This document shows, piece by piece, positions 1 through 6,854 of a stretch of 7,535 nt of DNA (within the stretch, counting starts at the first letter, position 1; each line of letters starts with the position of its first letter). Source of the DNA: Bacteroidales bacterium (GTDB taxonomy: Bacteria > Bacteroidota > Bacteroidia > Bacteroidales > F082); the NCBI GenBank assembly GCA_020853175.1, contig JADYZK010000197.1, positions 1 to 7,535 on the forward strand, read 5' to 3'. The translations under genes and the position numbers were made by a program. The notes under the pieces were generated by a model that ran no database searches, was not told the origin of the DNA, and saw nothing but the letters and a program-made list of their open reading frames with translations.

Positions 1-1984
1 ATGCAATACAAGATAATTTAGTTTGCGAAGTATCATCGCCGCTGTAGGCAATAATGCAACTTTCCTCCGATTTTTCGCGCATGGCCGATGCAATATCAAA
101 GCCGGTCATATCGGGCAAATAGATGTCTAAGAGCACAAAATCATAAGTATTTGCTTCAAAAAACGCAAGTGCTGTAGTTCCATCGGGAGCAAGATCAAAC
201 TGGCAGCGAGCATCTTTGAGGTAGCGCGAACTAAGCAGCTGAAGCATTTTGTCGTCCTCTACCACCAATGCTTTCAGCCCGGCAAGCGGAAAACCTTTGG
301 CTGCTGGATGCTCTTGCGACAGCAGCTCCGGTCGGTTGAGTTTATCAACAATAGTTTGGATCAGAAGTTTTTTGTCGTAAGGTTTTGGAACAAAGGCATC
401 CATGCCGGCCTCAATACATTCCGTGATGGTTGTTTCTTGCACCTCGCCCGATACGGCAACAACTAAAGCTTTTGATTTGAGCTCGTTACGAATAATTTCG
501 GTGGCACTAATGCCATCAAGCAACGGCATTCTAATGTCCATCAAAACGACTTGTGTGTCAGGATTGTCTTTCAAAAACCGAATAGCATCCAAGCCATTTT
601 CGGCAAAATGGATGTCCCAATTTTTAAGTATTTTGCTTCCCATTTCCCGCTGATAGGTATCATCGTCCACCAACAAAACTTTAATATTTTTTGTAAGTGA
701 CTCATTAACTGAATACTGCAAATGCAAACTGTTATTGGAATGTAGCAGGTCTTTTTGAAAAGGAAGACTAAAAACAATCGCTGCTCCCCCAGTTTTTTGG
801 CTGTTCAGGTGGAGGCTTCCCCCCATCTCTTCCACAAAAACTTTTGCAATGCTCAAGCCTAAACCTAAGCCACCATATTGACGCGTAATGCCATTGTCTT
901 CTTGCTGAAAAAAATCTGTGATATGCTCAAATTGGTCTTCTTGAATCCCTTTTCCGGAGTCAGTGACTTCAAATTGCACGACCACAAAATCATCGGTTTC
1001 GGTTACGACCTTTGCATTCACTTCAATTTCGCCATTGGCGGTAAATTTGATGGCATTGTCAATCAAATAAATGAAGACGTCATTAAGCTTCGACACATCA
1101 CCTAAAAGCCATTGCGACAAGTTTTCATCTCTCTTGAAAGTCAATTTAAGTCTTTTTTTGATGGCGAGATGTTGCAGTACCTGCTCCAGATTTTTTAGCA
1201 ATACCTCAGGATGAAAGGCACTGATGCTCAGCGACTGCTGATGTAAGGCATGACCTGTGAACTGAAACACACGCTTGATGGTGTAATACAAGCTGGTGGC
1301 CGTGTCGTGAACAATCTCAAGATGCCCTTGCTGTTCTTTGGTGAGTTTGGATTCCGACAGCATATCAAGATAGCCAAGAATGATATTCAATGGGTTACGC
1401 AATTCGTGGCTGAGCGTGGCCAAAATTTTATGTTGAAAAGCTTCACGAAGCAACAAAGGTTTGAAGCTGTCTTCATTGGTGCGCTGTTGCTCTGCCTTTT
1501 CGATGGCGTTGAGTTGCGCGGCCAATTTGTATAAAATAGGTTGCAACAGCTCATAATCCTCCGAAGTAAAAGATACGATTTTATTTTCGCCTTGGTTTGT
1601 ATCGGAATTTGAAATAAGCTCTATAAAATATTGATTATCAACAGAAAGTAATATTTGAAGCTGAGAAGAAGTAGTTTTTTTGTGAGGCCATTCGTTCAAA
1701 TCAGGCGCAACAAGAAAACCTTTTAGATGAAGTGTATCAGAAAGACCATCATAATTAACCGTTTCATTATCAATGCTTTTTTTTGGATATTGTGCCAATA
1801 AAAACACCTTTTCAGGTTGCGAGAGAGCAGCGCGATGGGTTTTCTTTTCCATCGTCCAAAAATGGGCTTCGTCAGCAAGTCCATGCGCTACAAGGGCTTG
1901 AAGAAAATGAGCTGCGCATCTTTCTGCGCTTGTTTCGGGCGCAATGGCCATAGCGAGATGATAACGAATAGAATTTGAAATCAT
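1..1984 (-). CDS. Hybrid sensor histidine kinase with two receiver domains, C-terminus cut by window edge
   Basis: This is a phosphorelay kinase expected to autophosphorylate on histidine and pass the phosphate to its own receiver domains. 661 codons are visible and the frame is open to the left edge. Residues 1-165 resemble a weak GAF-type sensor; no membrane segment or signal peptide is seen, so it should be cytoplasmic. The DHp domain (about 183-250) carries the H-box SHELRNPLN with phospho-accepting His193. The ATPase domain (about 295-415) has the N-box IDNAIKF (Asn310), DSGKG (from Asp342) and GGLGLGLSIAK. Receiver 1 (about 434-553) has the acidic cluster Asp440-442, phospho-acceptor Asp483 in LMDIRMP, and Lys534. 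Receiver 2 (from about 570) has Glu576/Asp577/Asp578 and Asp620 in LLDIYLP, but its conserved Lys lies beyond the edge; an HPt domain could follow. The start is the first ATG after an in-frame TAA 17 bases upstream. There is no Shine-Dalgarno. The signal and partner are unknown. parE is divergent from it. Domain calls are firm except GAF. Confidence 0.95.
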   Translation of the reverse strand, partial: MISNSIRYHLAMAIAPETSAERCAAHFLQALVAHGLADEAHFWTMEKKTHRAALSQPEKVFLLAQYPKKSIDNETVNYDGLSDTLHLKGFLVAPDLNEWPHKKTTSSQLQILLSVDNQYFIELISNSDTNQGENKIVSFTSEDYELLQPILYKLAAQLNAIEKAEQQRTNEDSFKPLLLREAFQHKILATLSHELRNPLNIILGYLDMLSESKLTKEQQGHLEIVHDTATSLYYTIKRVFQFTGHALHQQSLSISAFHPEVLLKNLEQVLQHLAIKKRLKLTFKRDENLSQWLLGDVSKLNDVFIYLIDNAIKFTANGEIEVNAKVVTETDDFVVVQFEVTDSGKGIQEDQFEHITDFFQQEDNGITRQYGGLGLGLSIAKVFVEEMGGSLHLNSQKTGGAAIVFSLPFQKDLLHSNNSLHLQYSVNESLTKNIKVLLVDDDTYQREMGSKILKNWDIHFAENGLDAIRFLKDNPDTQVVLMDIRMPLLDGISATEIIRNELKSKALVVAVSGEVQETTITECIEAGMDAFVPKPYDKKLLIQTIVDKLNRPELLSQEHPAAKGFPLAGLKALVVEDDKMLQLLSSRYLKDARCQFDLAPDGTTALAFFEANTYDFVLLDIYLPDMTGFDIASAMREKSEESCIIAYSGDDTSQTKLSCIA

Positions 1985-2071
1985 GGATTGGTTGTGGTTT
2001 TAAAAATATACGGTGGTGCACAAAAAGTAATTCGTTAAAATAAATGGGTTGTAAAAACCAGTGGATGAATA

Positions 2072-2083
2072 CTTCCCAAAAGT
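2072..2083 (+). repeat. Direct repeat copy 1, CTTCCCAAAAGT
   Basis: This is an exact 12-base match to positions 2159-2170 in the same orientation, 87 bases apart start to start. The match ends sharply at both sides. Read on the minus strand the copy ends in CTTTTG, part of a -7-like site facing the histidine kinase. Two exact 12-mers in 361 bases are unlikely by chance, though the AT bias raises the odds. Confidence 0.6.
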
Positions 2084-2107
2084 TTTCTTTGAATTTTTGA
2101 AATCAAA
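2077..2107 (-). promoter_or_regulatory. Possible proximal promoter of the histidine kinase
   Basis: On the minus strand TTTG (2104-2107) is followed after 19 bases by AACTTTTG (2077-2084), which matches TAnnTTTG except for the first base. Transcription would begin near 2070, leaving a leader of about 85 bases. The spacing fits the Bacteroidota consensus, but short AT-rich motifs occur often by chance. Confidence 0.3.
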
Positions 2108-2158
2108 AACTTCTACTGATTCAAAAACCTTTAAACAAACTCAATTTTTCTGCTAAAC

Positions 2159-2170
2159 CTTCCCAAAAGT
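2159..2170 (+). repeat. Direct repeat copy 2, CTTCCCAAAAGT
   Basis: This is the second exact copy of the 12-base repeat. Here the next base completes TACTTTTG on the minus strand, a full match to the Bacteroidota -7 consensus. The repeat may be a duplicated promoter segment or a binding site placed over the promoters; the sequence alone does not decide. Confidence 0.6.
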
Positions 2171-2195
2171 ATTGATTTTCCAATTAAAGGACAAA
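2164..2195 (-). promoter_or_regulatory. Possible distal promoter of the histidine kinase
   Basis: On the minus strand TTTG (2192-2195) is followed after 20 bases by TACTTTTG (2164-2171), a complete match to the Bacteroidota -33/-7 pattern. A transcript from here would carry a leader of about 170 bases. It could instead serve a small untranslated RNA, though I see no structured RNA to name. Confidence 0.4.
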
Positions 2196-2322
2196 AAAAT
2201 TTATAAAAGGGTATAGGTAAGTGCATTTTTTTGGCCTTTTACAGCGATGATCTCATTGCAGAAAAGCATCTCATTGTTGACAGCTTTCGTTTTTCACCCT
2301 TATGCTGTTGCGTTTTTAAAGC

Positions 2323-2330
2323 TATTTTTG
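2323..2330 (+). promoter_or_regulatory. -7-like element of parE
   Basis: TATTTTTG matches the Bacteroidota -7 consensus TAnnTTTG fully and ends 15 bases before the parE ATG at 2346, implying a very short leader. No TTG or TTTG is found at the usual 18-20 base spacing (the nearest TTG, 2308-2310, is only 12 bases away). The site lies inside the upstream frame extension and so favours the 2346 start. Confidence 0.45.
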
Positions 2331-2345
2331 CAGAAATATTTTTTT

Positions 2346-4217
2346 ATGTCAGAGAATTACAACGACGATAGCATTCGTACGCTGGATTGGAAAGAACACA
2401 TCAGGTTGCGTCCGGGAATGTACATCGGCAAACTTGGCGATGGCAACTCACATGATGACGGTATTTATGTACTTCTAAAAGAGGTAATTGACAACAGCAT
2501 TGATGAGTTTGTGATGGGAAATGGCAGAACCATTGAGGTGACCATTGACGAGGCTAAGGTCACCATTAGGGATTATGGCCGCGGAATGCCACTCAGAAAA
2601 GTGATTGACTGTGTGAGCCGCATCAACACAGGGGCAAAATATGATTCTGTTGCATTTAAAAAGTCGGTGGGCTTAAATGGGGTTGGTTCAAAAGCTGTGA
2701 ACGCCCTTTCGAGTTATTTTAAAGCACAATCCATCCGCGAAGGACAAACGAAGATTGTTGAATATGAACAAGGTACGTTAACGTATGACGCACCCATCGA
2801 ACCCAACACTGACAGGCCGGGAACCATCATCAGTTTTATTCCCGACGAGGCGATTTTTGGAAAATACCGCTACCTGCACGACTATGTGGAGGAGATGTTG
2901 TGGAACTATGTGTTTTTGAACAACGGCTTGACCATCATTTTTAACGGACAAAAGTTTTTTGCCAAAAATGGTTTGCTCGATTTGTTGGAACGCAATATGG
3001 CCGGGGCTGAAACCATGATGTACCCTATCATTCATATCAAAGAAGAAGATTTTGAATGCGCTTTCACCCACAGCAACAACACCTATAACGAAGAATATTA
3101 CAGTTTTGTGAACGGGCAACACACCACCCAAGGTGGAACGCACCAAAATGCTTTCCGTGAGGCCATTGTGAAAACCATTAGGGAATTTTATAATAAAGAT
3201 TACGACACTGCCGACATCCGCAATTCGCTGGTGGCTGCCATCAGCATTAAGGTGCAAGAACCAGTTTTCGAGTCGCAGACCAAAACCAAATTGGGTTCGG
3301 TGACGATGGAAGCCAACGGACGAAGTATCCGCAATTTTATTGGCGACATCATTAAAAAGCATTTAGACAATTACTTACACATCAATCCTGAAACGGCTGA
3401 TGCTTTGCATCGGAAAATCTTGCAAAGCGAAAAAGAGCGCAAGGACATGGCCAACATCAAGAAGCTAGCCCGTGAAAGTGTAAAAAAAGTGAGTTTGCAC
3501 AACAAAAAACTTCGCGATTGTCGCATCCATTTCAACACCAATCACGAAAAACGACTTGAAACCACGCTTTTCATCACCGAGGGCGATTCGGCTTCGGGAA
3601 GCATCACCAAAAGCCGTGATGTGCAAACGCAAGCCGTCTTTAGTTTAAAAGGTAAACCACTGAACAGCTATGGTTTAACTAAAAAGGTTGTTTATGAAAA
3701 CGAAGAATTTAACCTTTTGCAAGCCGCATTTAACATTGACGATTCGATTGAAAACTTGCGCTACAACAACATTGTAATCGCTACCGATGCCGACGTGGAC
3801 GGGATGCACATTCGGCTGTTGTTGCTCACCTTTTTTCTTCAATTTTATCCCGATTTGGTTAGAAGCGGCCATGTTTACATCCTTCAAACACCTCTTTTTA
3901 GGGTCCGAAATAAAAAAGAAACCATCTATTGCTATTCCGACGAAGAACGCATTGCAGCCCTTAAAAAGTTGGGTGTCAATCCTGAAATCACACGTTTTAA
4001 AGGGTTGGGAGAAATTTCTCCCGATGAGTTTAAGTTTTTTATTGGTCCCACTATGCGATTAGACCCTGTAATTTTACGTCGTGATCTGTCAATACCCGAA
4101 ATTTTGGATTATTATATGGGTAAGAATACCCCTGAGCGTCAACGTTTTATAATTGACAATTTACGTTTAGAGGAAGATCTTACCGAGGAAAAAATAGAAA
4201 ATCCACAGTTGGCTTAA
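2346..4217 (+). CDS. parE: DNA topoisomerase IV subunit B (ParE)
   Basis: ParE is the ATPase subunit of topoisomerase IV, which with ParC (A2B2) unlinks daughter chromosomes and relaxes supercoils in the cytoplasm. The 623-residue protein is complete and of usual length for the Bacteroidota form. The GHKL ATPase domain (about 1-220) shows [10 protein letters not shown] (Glu46, Asn50), DYGRGMP (76-82) and [13 protein letters not shown] (109-121). The transducer domain (about 221-390) carries the QTK loop at 311-313, whose lysine contacts ATP in this family. The TOPRIM domain has EGDSASGS (Glu412) and DADVD (481-485), the metal-binding acids, then the [10 protein letters not shown] core motif (548-557). 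The ATG at 2346 is chosen because family members begin near MSENY; a further 33 codons from ATG 2247 read as a hydrophobic stretch foreign to the family and span a -7-like site. GyrB is less likely, as the wording is that of Bacteroidota ParE. parC does not follow; the next gene is convergent. Confidence 0.96.
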   Translation: MSENYNDDSIRTLDWKEHIRLRPGMYIGKLGDGNSHDDGIYVLLKEVIDNSIDEFVMGNGRTIEVTIDEAKVTIRDYGRGMPLRKVIDCVSRINTGAKYDSVAFKKSVGLNGVGSKAVNALSSYFKAQSIREGQTKIVEYEQGTLTYDAPIEPNTDRPGTIISFIPDEAIFGKYRYLHDYVEEMLWNYVFLNNGLTIIFNGQKFFAKNGLLDLLERNMAGAETMMYPIIHIKEEDFECAFTHSNNTYNEEYYSFVNGQHTTQGGTHQNAFREAIVKTIREFYNKDYDTADIRNSLVAAISIKVQEPVFESQTKTKLGSVTMEANGRSIRNFIGDIIKKHLDNYLHINPETADALHRKILQSEKERKDMANIKKLARESVKKVSLHNKKLRDCRIHFNTNHEKRLETTLFITEGDSASGSITKSRDVQTQAVFSLKGKPLNSYGLTKKVVYENEEFNLLQAAFNIDDSIENLRYNNIVIATDADVDGMHIRLLLLTFFLQFYPDLVRSGHVYILQTPLFRVRNKKETIYCYSDEERIAALKKLGVNPEITRFKGLGEISPDEFKFFIGPTMRLDPVILRRDLSIPEILDYYMGKNTPERQRFIIDNLRLEEDLTEEKIENPQLA

Positions 4218-4235
4218 TTTCAAAAGCGATTCAAA

Positions 4236-4261
4236 TTTTAAAGTTTGGCAAAACCTTAAAA
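4236..4261. terminator. AT-rich hairpin in the convergent gap, possible bidirectional terminator
   Basis: Arms TTTTAAAGTTT (4236-4246) and AAACCTTAAAA (4251-4261) flank the 4-base loop GGCA. Read as the minus-strand transcript all 11 positions pair, with one G-U wobble; on the plus-strand transcript that position is an A-C mismatch. It sits in the 58 bases between the parE stop and the mannosidase stop, where a shared terminator is expected. The stem has few G-C pairs and lacks a clear T-run beyond the arms, so termination strength is uncertain. Confidence 0.45.
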
Positions 4262-4275
4262 CTCTTTCAGCAATG

Positions 4276-6612
4276 TTAAAGCATCGGCTTTTGAGGTGTC
4301 ATATAGAAAATGATTTCTCCACCTTTTTTAATCACATCGTGCGAAATTGATGGTGTTTTCAATGGTTCACCATTCAAGAATATTTTTTCAACATACACGT
4401 TGTCAGCCGATTGATTGATTGTTTTCACAACCCATTGTTTGCCGTCTTCAAGTTGAATTGTAGCCTTCTGAACCGAGGGGCTGCCCAAAGCATAATCCGT
4501 CGAACCCGGCAACACAGGGTAAAAACCCATCGCACTGAAAATATACCACGCACTCATTTGTCCGGCATCGTCGTTGCCACATAAACCATCCTCCTTGTCG
4601 CTGTACATGGTGGCGAGAATCATCCGCACCCTCTCCTGCGTTTTCCAACTGTCGTTCGTCCAATTATACAGGTAAGGAATATGGTGACCCGGTTCGTTGC
4701 CATGGACATAATTACCAATGATGCCATCACGGGTAATATCTTCATTTTTAATGATATACTTGTCTTCAATCGGCGTGTTGAAAATCATATCAAGGTGATT
4801 TGAAAAGCTCTCTTTTCCACCCATCATCGCAATCATCGTGTCAAGCTGATGCGGCACATACAATCCATAATTCAAGGCATTGCCTTCAATAAAACCTTGT
4901 CCATGGGTATCAAAAGGATCGAAATTTTTCTTCCAACTGCCATTGCTGAGGCGAGGTTGCATATAACCAGAAGTTGCATTATACACCTTTCGATAAGATT
5001 CTGAGCGTGCCATAAATTGCTGATAAACATCCATCCGACCTGCTTTTTTGGCTATTTGAGCGATGCACCAATCGTTGTAGGCGTATTCCAATGTTTTGGA
5101 AACCGCGTTGGAGCTTTTGTCTTCAGGCACAAAACCCATATCAATATAATCGCCCAAACCATCGAAATAACGCACTTCGGCAGTATGCACACAAGCGTCG
5201 AGAATACGGTTGAAATCGGCGTTGGTCGTACCTTTCGCTACTGCATCGGCCATGACAGAAACAGCATGATAGCCGATCATACACCAGTTTTCATTGGCAT
5301 AATGACTCCAAATAGGGAGCATTTTGTGCACACTCTGGTCGTGATGAGCCAACATGGAATGTACCATATCGTTGTTGCGTTGCGGATGCAGCAGGTTCAA
5401 CAGCGGATGCAGTGCGCGATAGGTATCCCATAACGAAAAAATGGTGTAATTGGTAAAACCCTCAGAGCGGTGGTTATTTTGATCCAGACCACGATAAGAT
5501 TTATCCGTATCTTCATACAAAATCGGGCTTAACATGGTATGGTAGAGAGCGGTATAAAAAGTAGTTTTGTCAGCGAGAGTAGTTGTTTCGACTTTTATTT
5601 TGCTCAGTTCTATATTCCATTTATGCTGAGCGAGTTTTTTTACACCGTCAAAATCCCAGTTTGGAGCCTCAACAGCCATATTGTTCAGCGCATTTTCAGT
5701 ACTCACCGGCGACAGCGCCACTTTAAGCATAAGAGGTTCATTTTGAACGGTATGGAAATTGAAATACGCGCGCAACTCCCTTCCCGCCATCTCTGGAAAG
5801 TTTTCAGATTCGTTGAATTTTCTATAAAAACCTTTATAGGGAGTTGCATCGGCACGGAATCGGCCATACGCCTTGATAGGCTGAGAAAACTTCATAGCAA
5901 AATAAACCGTGCGTGTGCGGGCCCAGCCGGTGGTTTGTCGGTAGCCGGTTACCGTAGAATCATTTTCGACCCGCAAAAAGGTCCAAACATTTTTACCATC
6001 ATAGTCATAAATATTGGCCATCAAATCGAGGATCAGATGGGCTTGATCCGTTTCGGGAAAAGTATAACGATGAAATCCCACGCGCTCTGTTGCGGTCATC
6101 TCTGCTTTGATGCCATTCTTTTTCAGCCTTACGCTATAAAAACCCGGTGAGGCTTTTTCATCATCATGACTGAAAGCATCTGAAAAACCTTTTTCGCTTT
6201 TGACCGTAGGATTTTCATTGTTGATGGGTTCCACCACCGGAAGAATCAAAATATCGCCGAGATCGGAATGACCAGTGCCACTGAAATGGGTGTGACTAAA
6301 ACCAAAAATAGTGGTGTCATTAAATTGATAGCCACTGCAATAACGATAAGCCTCAGCATTGTAAGTGCCATCCGGCAGAAACATTTTAAGCTTGTTCGTT
6401 TCCGGACTGAGTTGCACCATCCCAAAGGGAACAGCAGCTCCGGGAAAAGTGTGCCCCATGTTTTTTGTCCCAATCATGGGATTCACATAGGCAGTATAAT
6501 CATCGGTATCTGATTCAAATCCAACATTTTGTGTTGATTCAGGAGAATTTGCTGCAGGGTTGCATGCCGTGAGCCACAACCCACAAATTAACGCCAAAGG
6601 AAAAGCTTTCAT
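4276..6612 (-). CDS. GH92 family alpha-mannosidase, lipoprotein
   Basis: This is a glycoside hydrolase of family 92, calcium-dependent inverting exo-alpha-mannosidases that trim N-glycans or other mannosides. The 778-residue protein is complete and of usual family length. It starts with a lipoprotein signal: a hydrophobic stretch and lipobox LTAC with Cys17. No acidic run follows the cysteine directly, so surface export is not indicated and a periplasm-facing anchor is plausible. The N-terminal beta domain holds VNPMIGT (43-49) and FPGAAVPFGMVQLSPET (56-72). The helical barrel holds SLWDTYRALHPL (393-404), LPIW (432-435), CMIGYH (444-449), EGNA (Glu576, probable general acid), HGNEPGHHIPYLY (637-649) and GNDDAGQMSAWY (679-690, probable base and calcium region). 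Near Glu576, Leu580 and Gln589 replace the Trp and Asp I recall as usual. ATG 6612 is chosen for the signal peptide; 43 upstream codons to 6741 would bury it. Linkage specificity is open. No susC/susD is in the window. Confidence 0.93.
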   Translation of the reverse strand: MKAFPLALICGLWLTACNPAANSPESTQNVGFESDTDDYTAYVNPMIGTKNMGHTFPGAAVPFGMVQLSPETNKLKMFLPDGTYNAEAYRYCSGYQFNDTTIFGFSHTHFSGTGHSDLGDILILPVVEPINNENPTVKSEKGFSDAFSHDDEKASPGFYSVRLKKNGIKAEMTATERVGFHRYTFPETDQAHLILDLMANIYDYDGKNVWTFLRVENDSTVTGYRQTTGWARTRTVYFAMKFSQPIKAYGRFRADATPYKGFYRKFNESENFPEMAGRELRAYFNFHTVQNEPLMLKVALSPVSTENALNNMAVEAPNWDFDGVKKLAQHKWNIELSKIKVETTTLADKTTFYTALYHTMLSPILYEDTDKSYRGLDQNNHRSEGFTNYTIFSLWDTYRALHPLLNLLHPQRNNDMVHSMLAHHDQSVHKMLPIWSHYANENWCMIGYHAVSVMADAVAKGTTNADFNRILDACVHTAEVRYFDGLGDYIDMGFVPEDKSSNAVSKTLEYAYNDWCIAQIAKKAGRMDVYQQFMARSESYRKVYNATSGYMQPRLSNGSWKKNFDPFDTHGQGFIEGNALNYGLYVPHQLDTMIAMMGGKESFSNHLDMIFNTPIEDKYIIKNEDITRDGIIGNYVHGNEPGHHIPYLYNWTNDSWKTQERVRMILATMYSDKEDGLCGNDDAGQMSAWYIFSAMGFYPVLPGSTDYALGSPSVQKATIQLEDGKQWVVKTINQSADNVYVEKIFLNGEPLKTPSISHDVIKKGGEIIFYMTPQKPML

Positions 6613-6643
6613 CTTGAAATGGTTTTGTTCAAAACAGGAGAAG

Positions 6644-6651
6644 CAAAGGTA
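6644..6651 (-). promoter_or_regulatory. -7-like element of the GH92 gene
   Basis: On the minus strand TACCTTTG fully matches TAnnTTTG and lies 31 bases upstream of the ATG at 6612, giving a leader of roughly 25 bases. No TTTG is seen at the usual spacing upstream. It falls inside the open-frame extension, supporting the shorter protein. Confidence 0.42.
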
Positions 6652-6725
6652 AGTGGAGAATGGCTTGATTTGACGGATGATTTTTGTTTGATGATAGAAG
6701 TTGTCATTCTCTAACGTGAGAAAGC

Positions 6726-6742
6726 ATTGAAGCCCATTCAAT
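6726..6742. repeat. Small inverted repeat, ATTGAA / TTCAAT
   Basis: Six-base perfect arms (6726-6731 and 6737-6742) flank the 5-base spacer GCCCA. It lies about 18 bases before the TTG of the methyltransferase promoter-like site, a position where an operator could sit. Arms this short can arise by chance, and no regulator is known. Confidence 0.25.
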
Positions 6743-6760
6743 TTCGACTATTTTTTCGTC

Positions 6761-6789
6761 TTGCAATAAATTACTTTTCACTAACTTCG
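6761..6789 (+). promoter_or_regulatory. Possible promoter of the FkbM methyltransferase gene
   Basis: TTG (6761-6763) is followed after 18 bases by TAACTTCG (6782-6789), which matches TAnnTTTG at all fixed positions but one. Transcription would begin near 6796, giving a leader of about 60 bases before the ATG at 6855. Confidence 0.4.
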
Positions 6790-6854
6790 CCAACGTTGTA
6801 GCCATTGCTGTTGATTTCCAAGAATAGCAAAAACATGAATGTAACCAATTAAAT

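Larger units (their letters stand above)
1985..2345. other. Divergent intergenic region between the histidine kinase and parE
   Basis: These 361 bases separate two divergent genes and are rich in A and T runs. They hold two copies of a 12-base direct repeat, two minus-strand promoter-like sites overlapping those copies, and one plus-strand -7-like site close to parE. A weak imperfect hairpin could form where TTTTTGAAATC (2094-2104) faces GATTCAAAAA (2119-2128), one base unpaired. I see no tRNA, no convincing small coding frame and no recognisable riboswitch. An open frame from ATG 2247 runs into parE but is judged non-coding before 2346. Confidence 0.7.
6613..6854. other. Divergent intergenic region between the GH92 gene and the methyltransferase gene
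   Basis: These 242 bases contain a -7-like site for the mannosidase on the minus strand, a fuller promoter-like site for the methyltransferase on the plus strand, and a small perfect inverted repeat between them. The open frame running upstream from the mannosidase to 6741 has no family support. No RNA gene is seen. Confidence 0.65.

Noticed and set aside
402..1534. Three plus-strand open frames (402-653, 878-1105, 1250-1534) in the left part
   Set aside because: All lie antisense to the kinase core and first receiver of the hybrid kinase, whose motifs are intact in one continuous minus-strand frame.
2016..2029. GTGCAC palindrome and a -7-like TACTTTTT (minus strand, 2022-2029) close to the kinase start
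   Set aside because: The palindrome has only six bases, and the -7-like octamer lacks the final G and any upstream TTG at the right distance; the two sites further upstream fit better.
2250..2276. Nine-base direct repeat ATCTCATTG at 2250-2258 and 2268-2276
   Set aside because: It is short, and nothing nearby (promoter spacing, coding or structure) depends on it; chance is an adequate explanation.
2778..3362. 194-codon open frame on the minus strand inside parE
   Set aside because: It lies fully antisense to a conserved and well-recognised gene, shows no recognisable domain, and is of the kind created by codon bias on the opposite strand.
5017..5433. 138-codon open frame on the plus strand inside the GH92 gene
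   Set aside because: It overlaps the catalytic barrel coding region on the other strand and has no domain signature.
5539..6150. 203-codon open frame on the plus strand inside the GH92 gene
   Set aside because: It is antisense to conserved GH92 sequence, has no recognisable motif or promoter, and is best read as a shadow frame.
6835..6852. Five-codon frame (ATG AAT GTA ACC AAT TAA) just before the methyltransferase start
   Set aside because: Far too short to be called a leader peptide, with no attenuator structure or run of regulatory codons.
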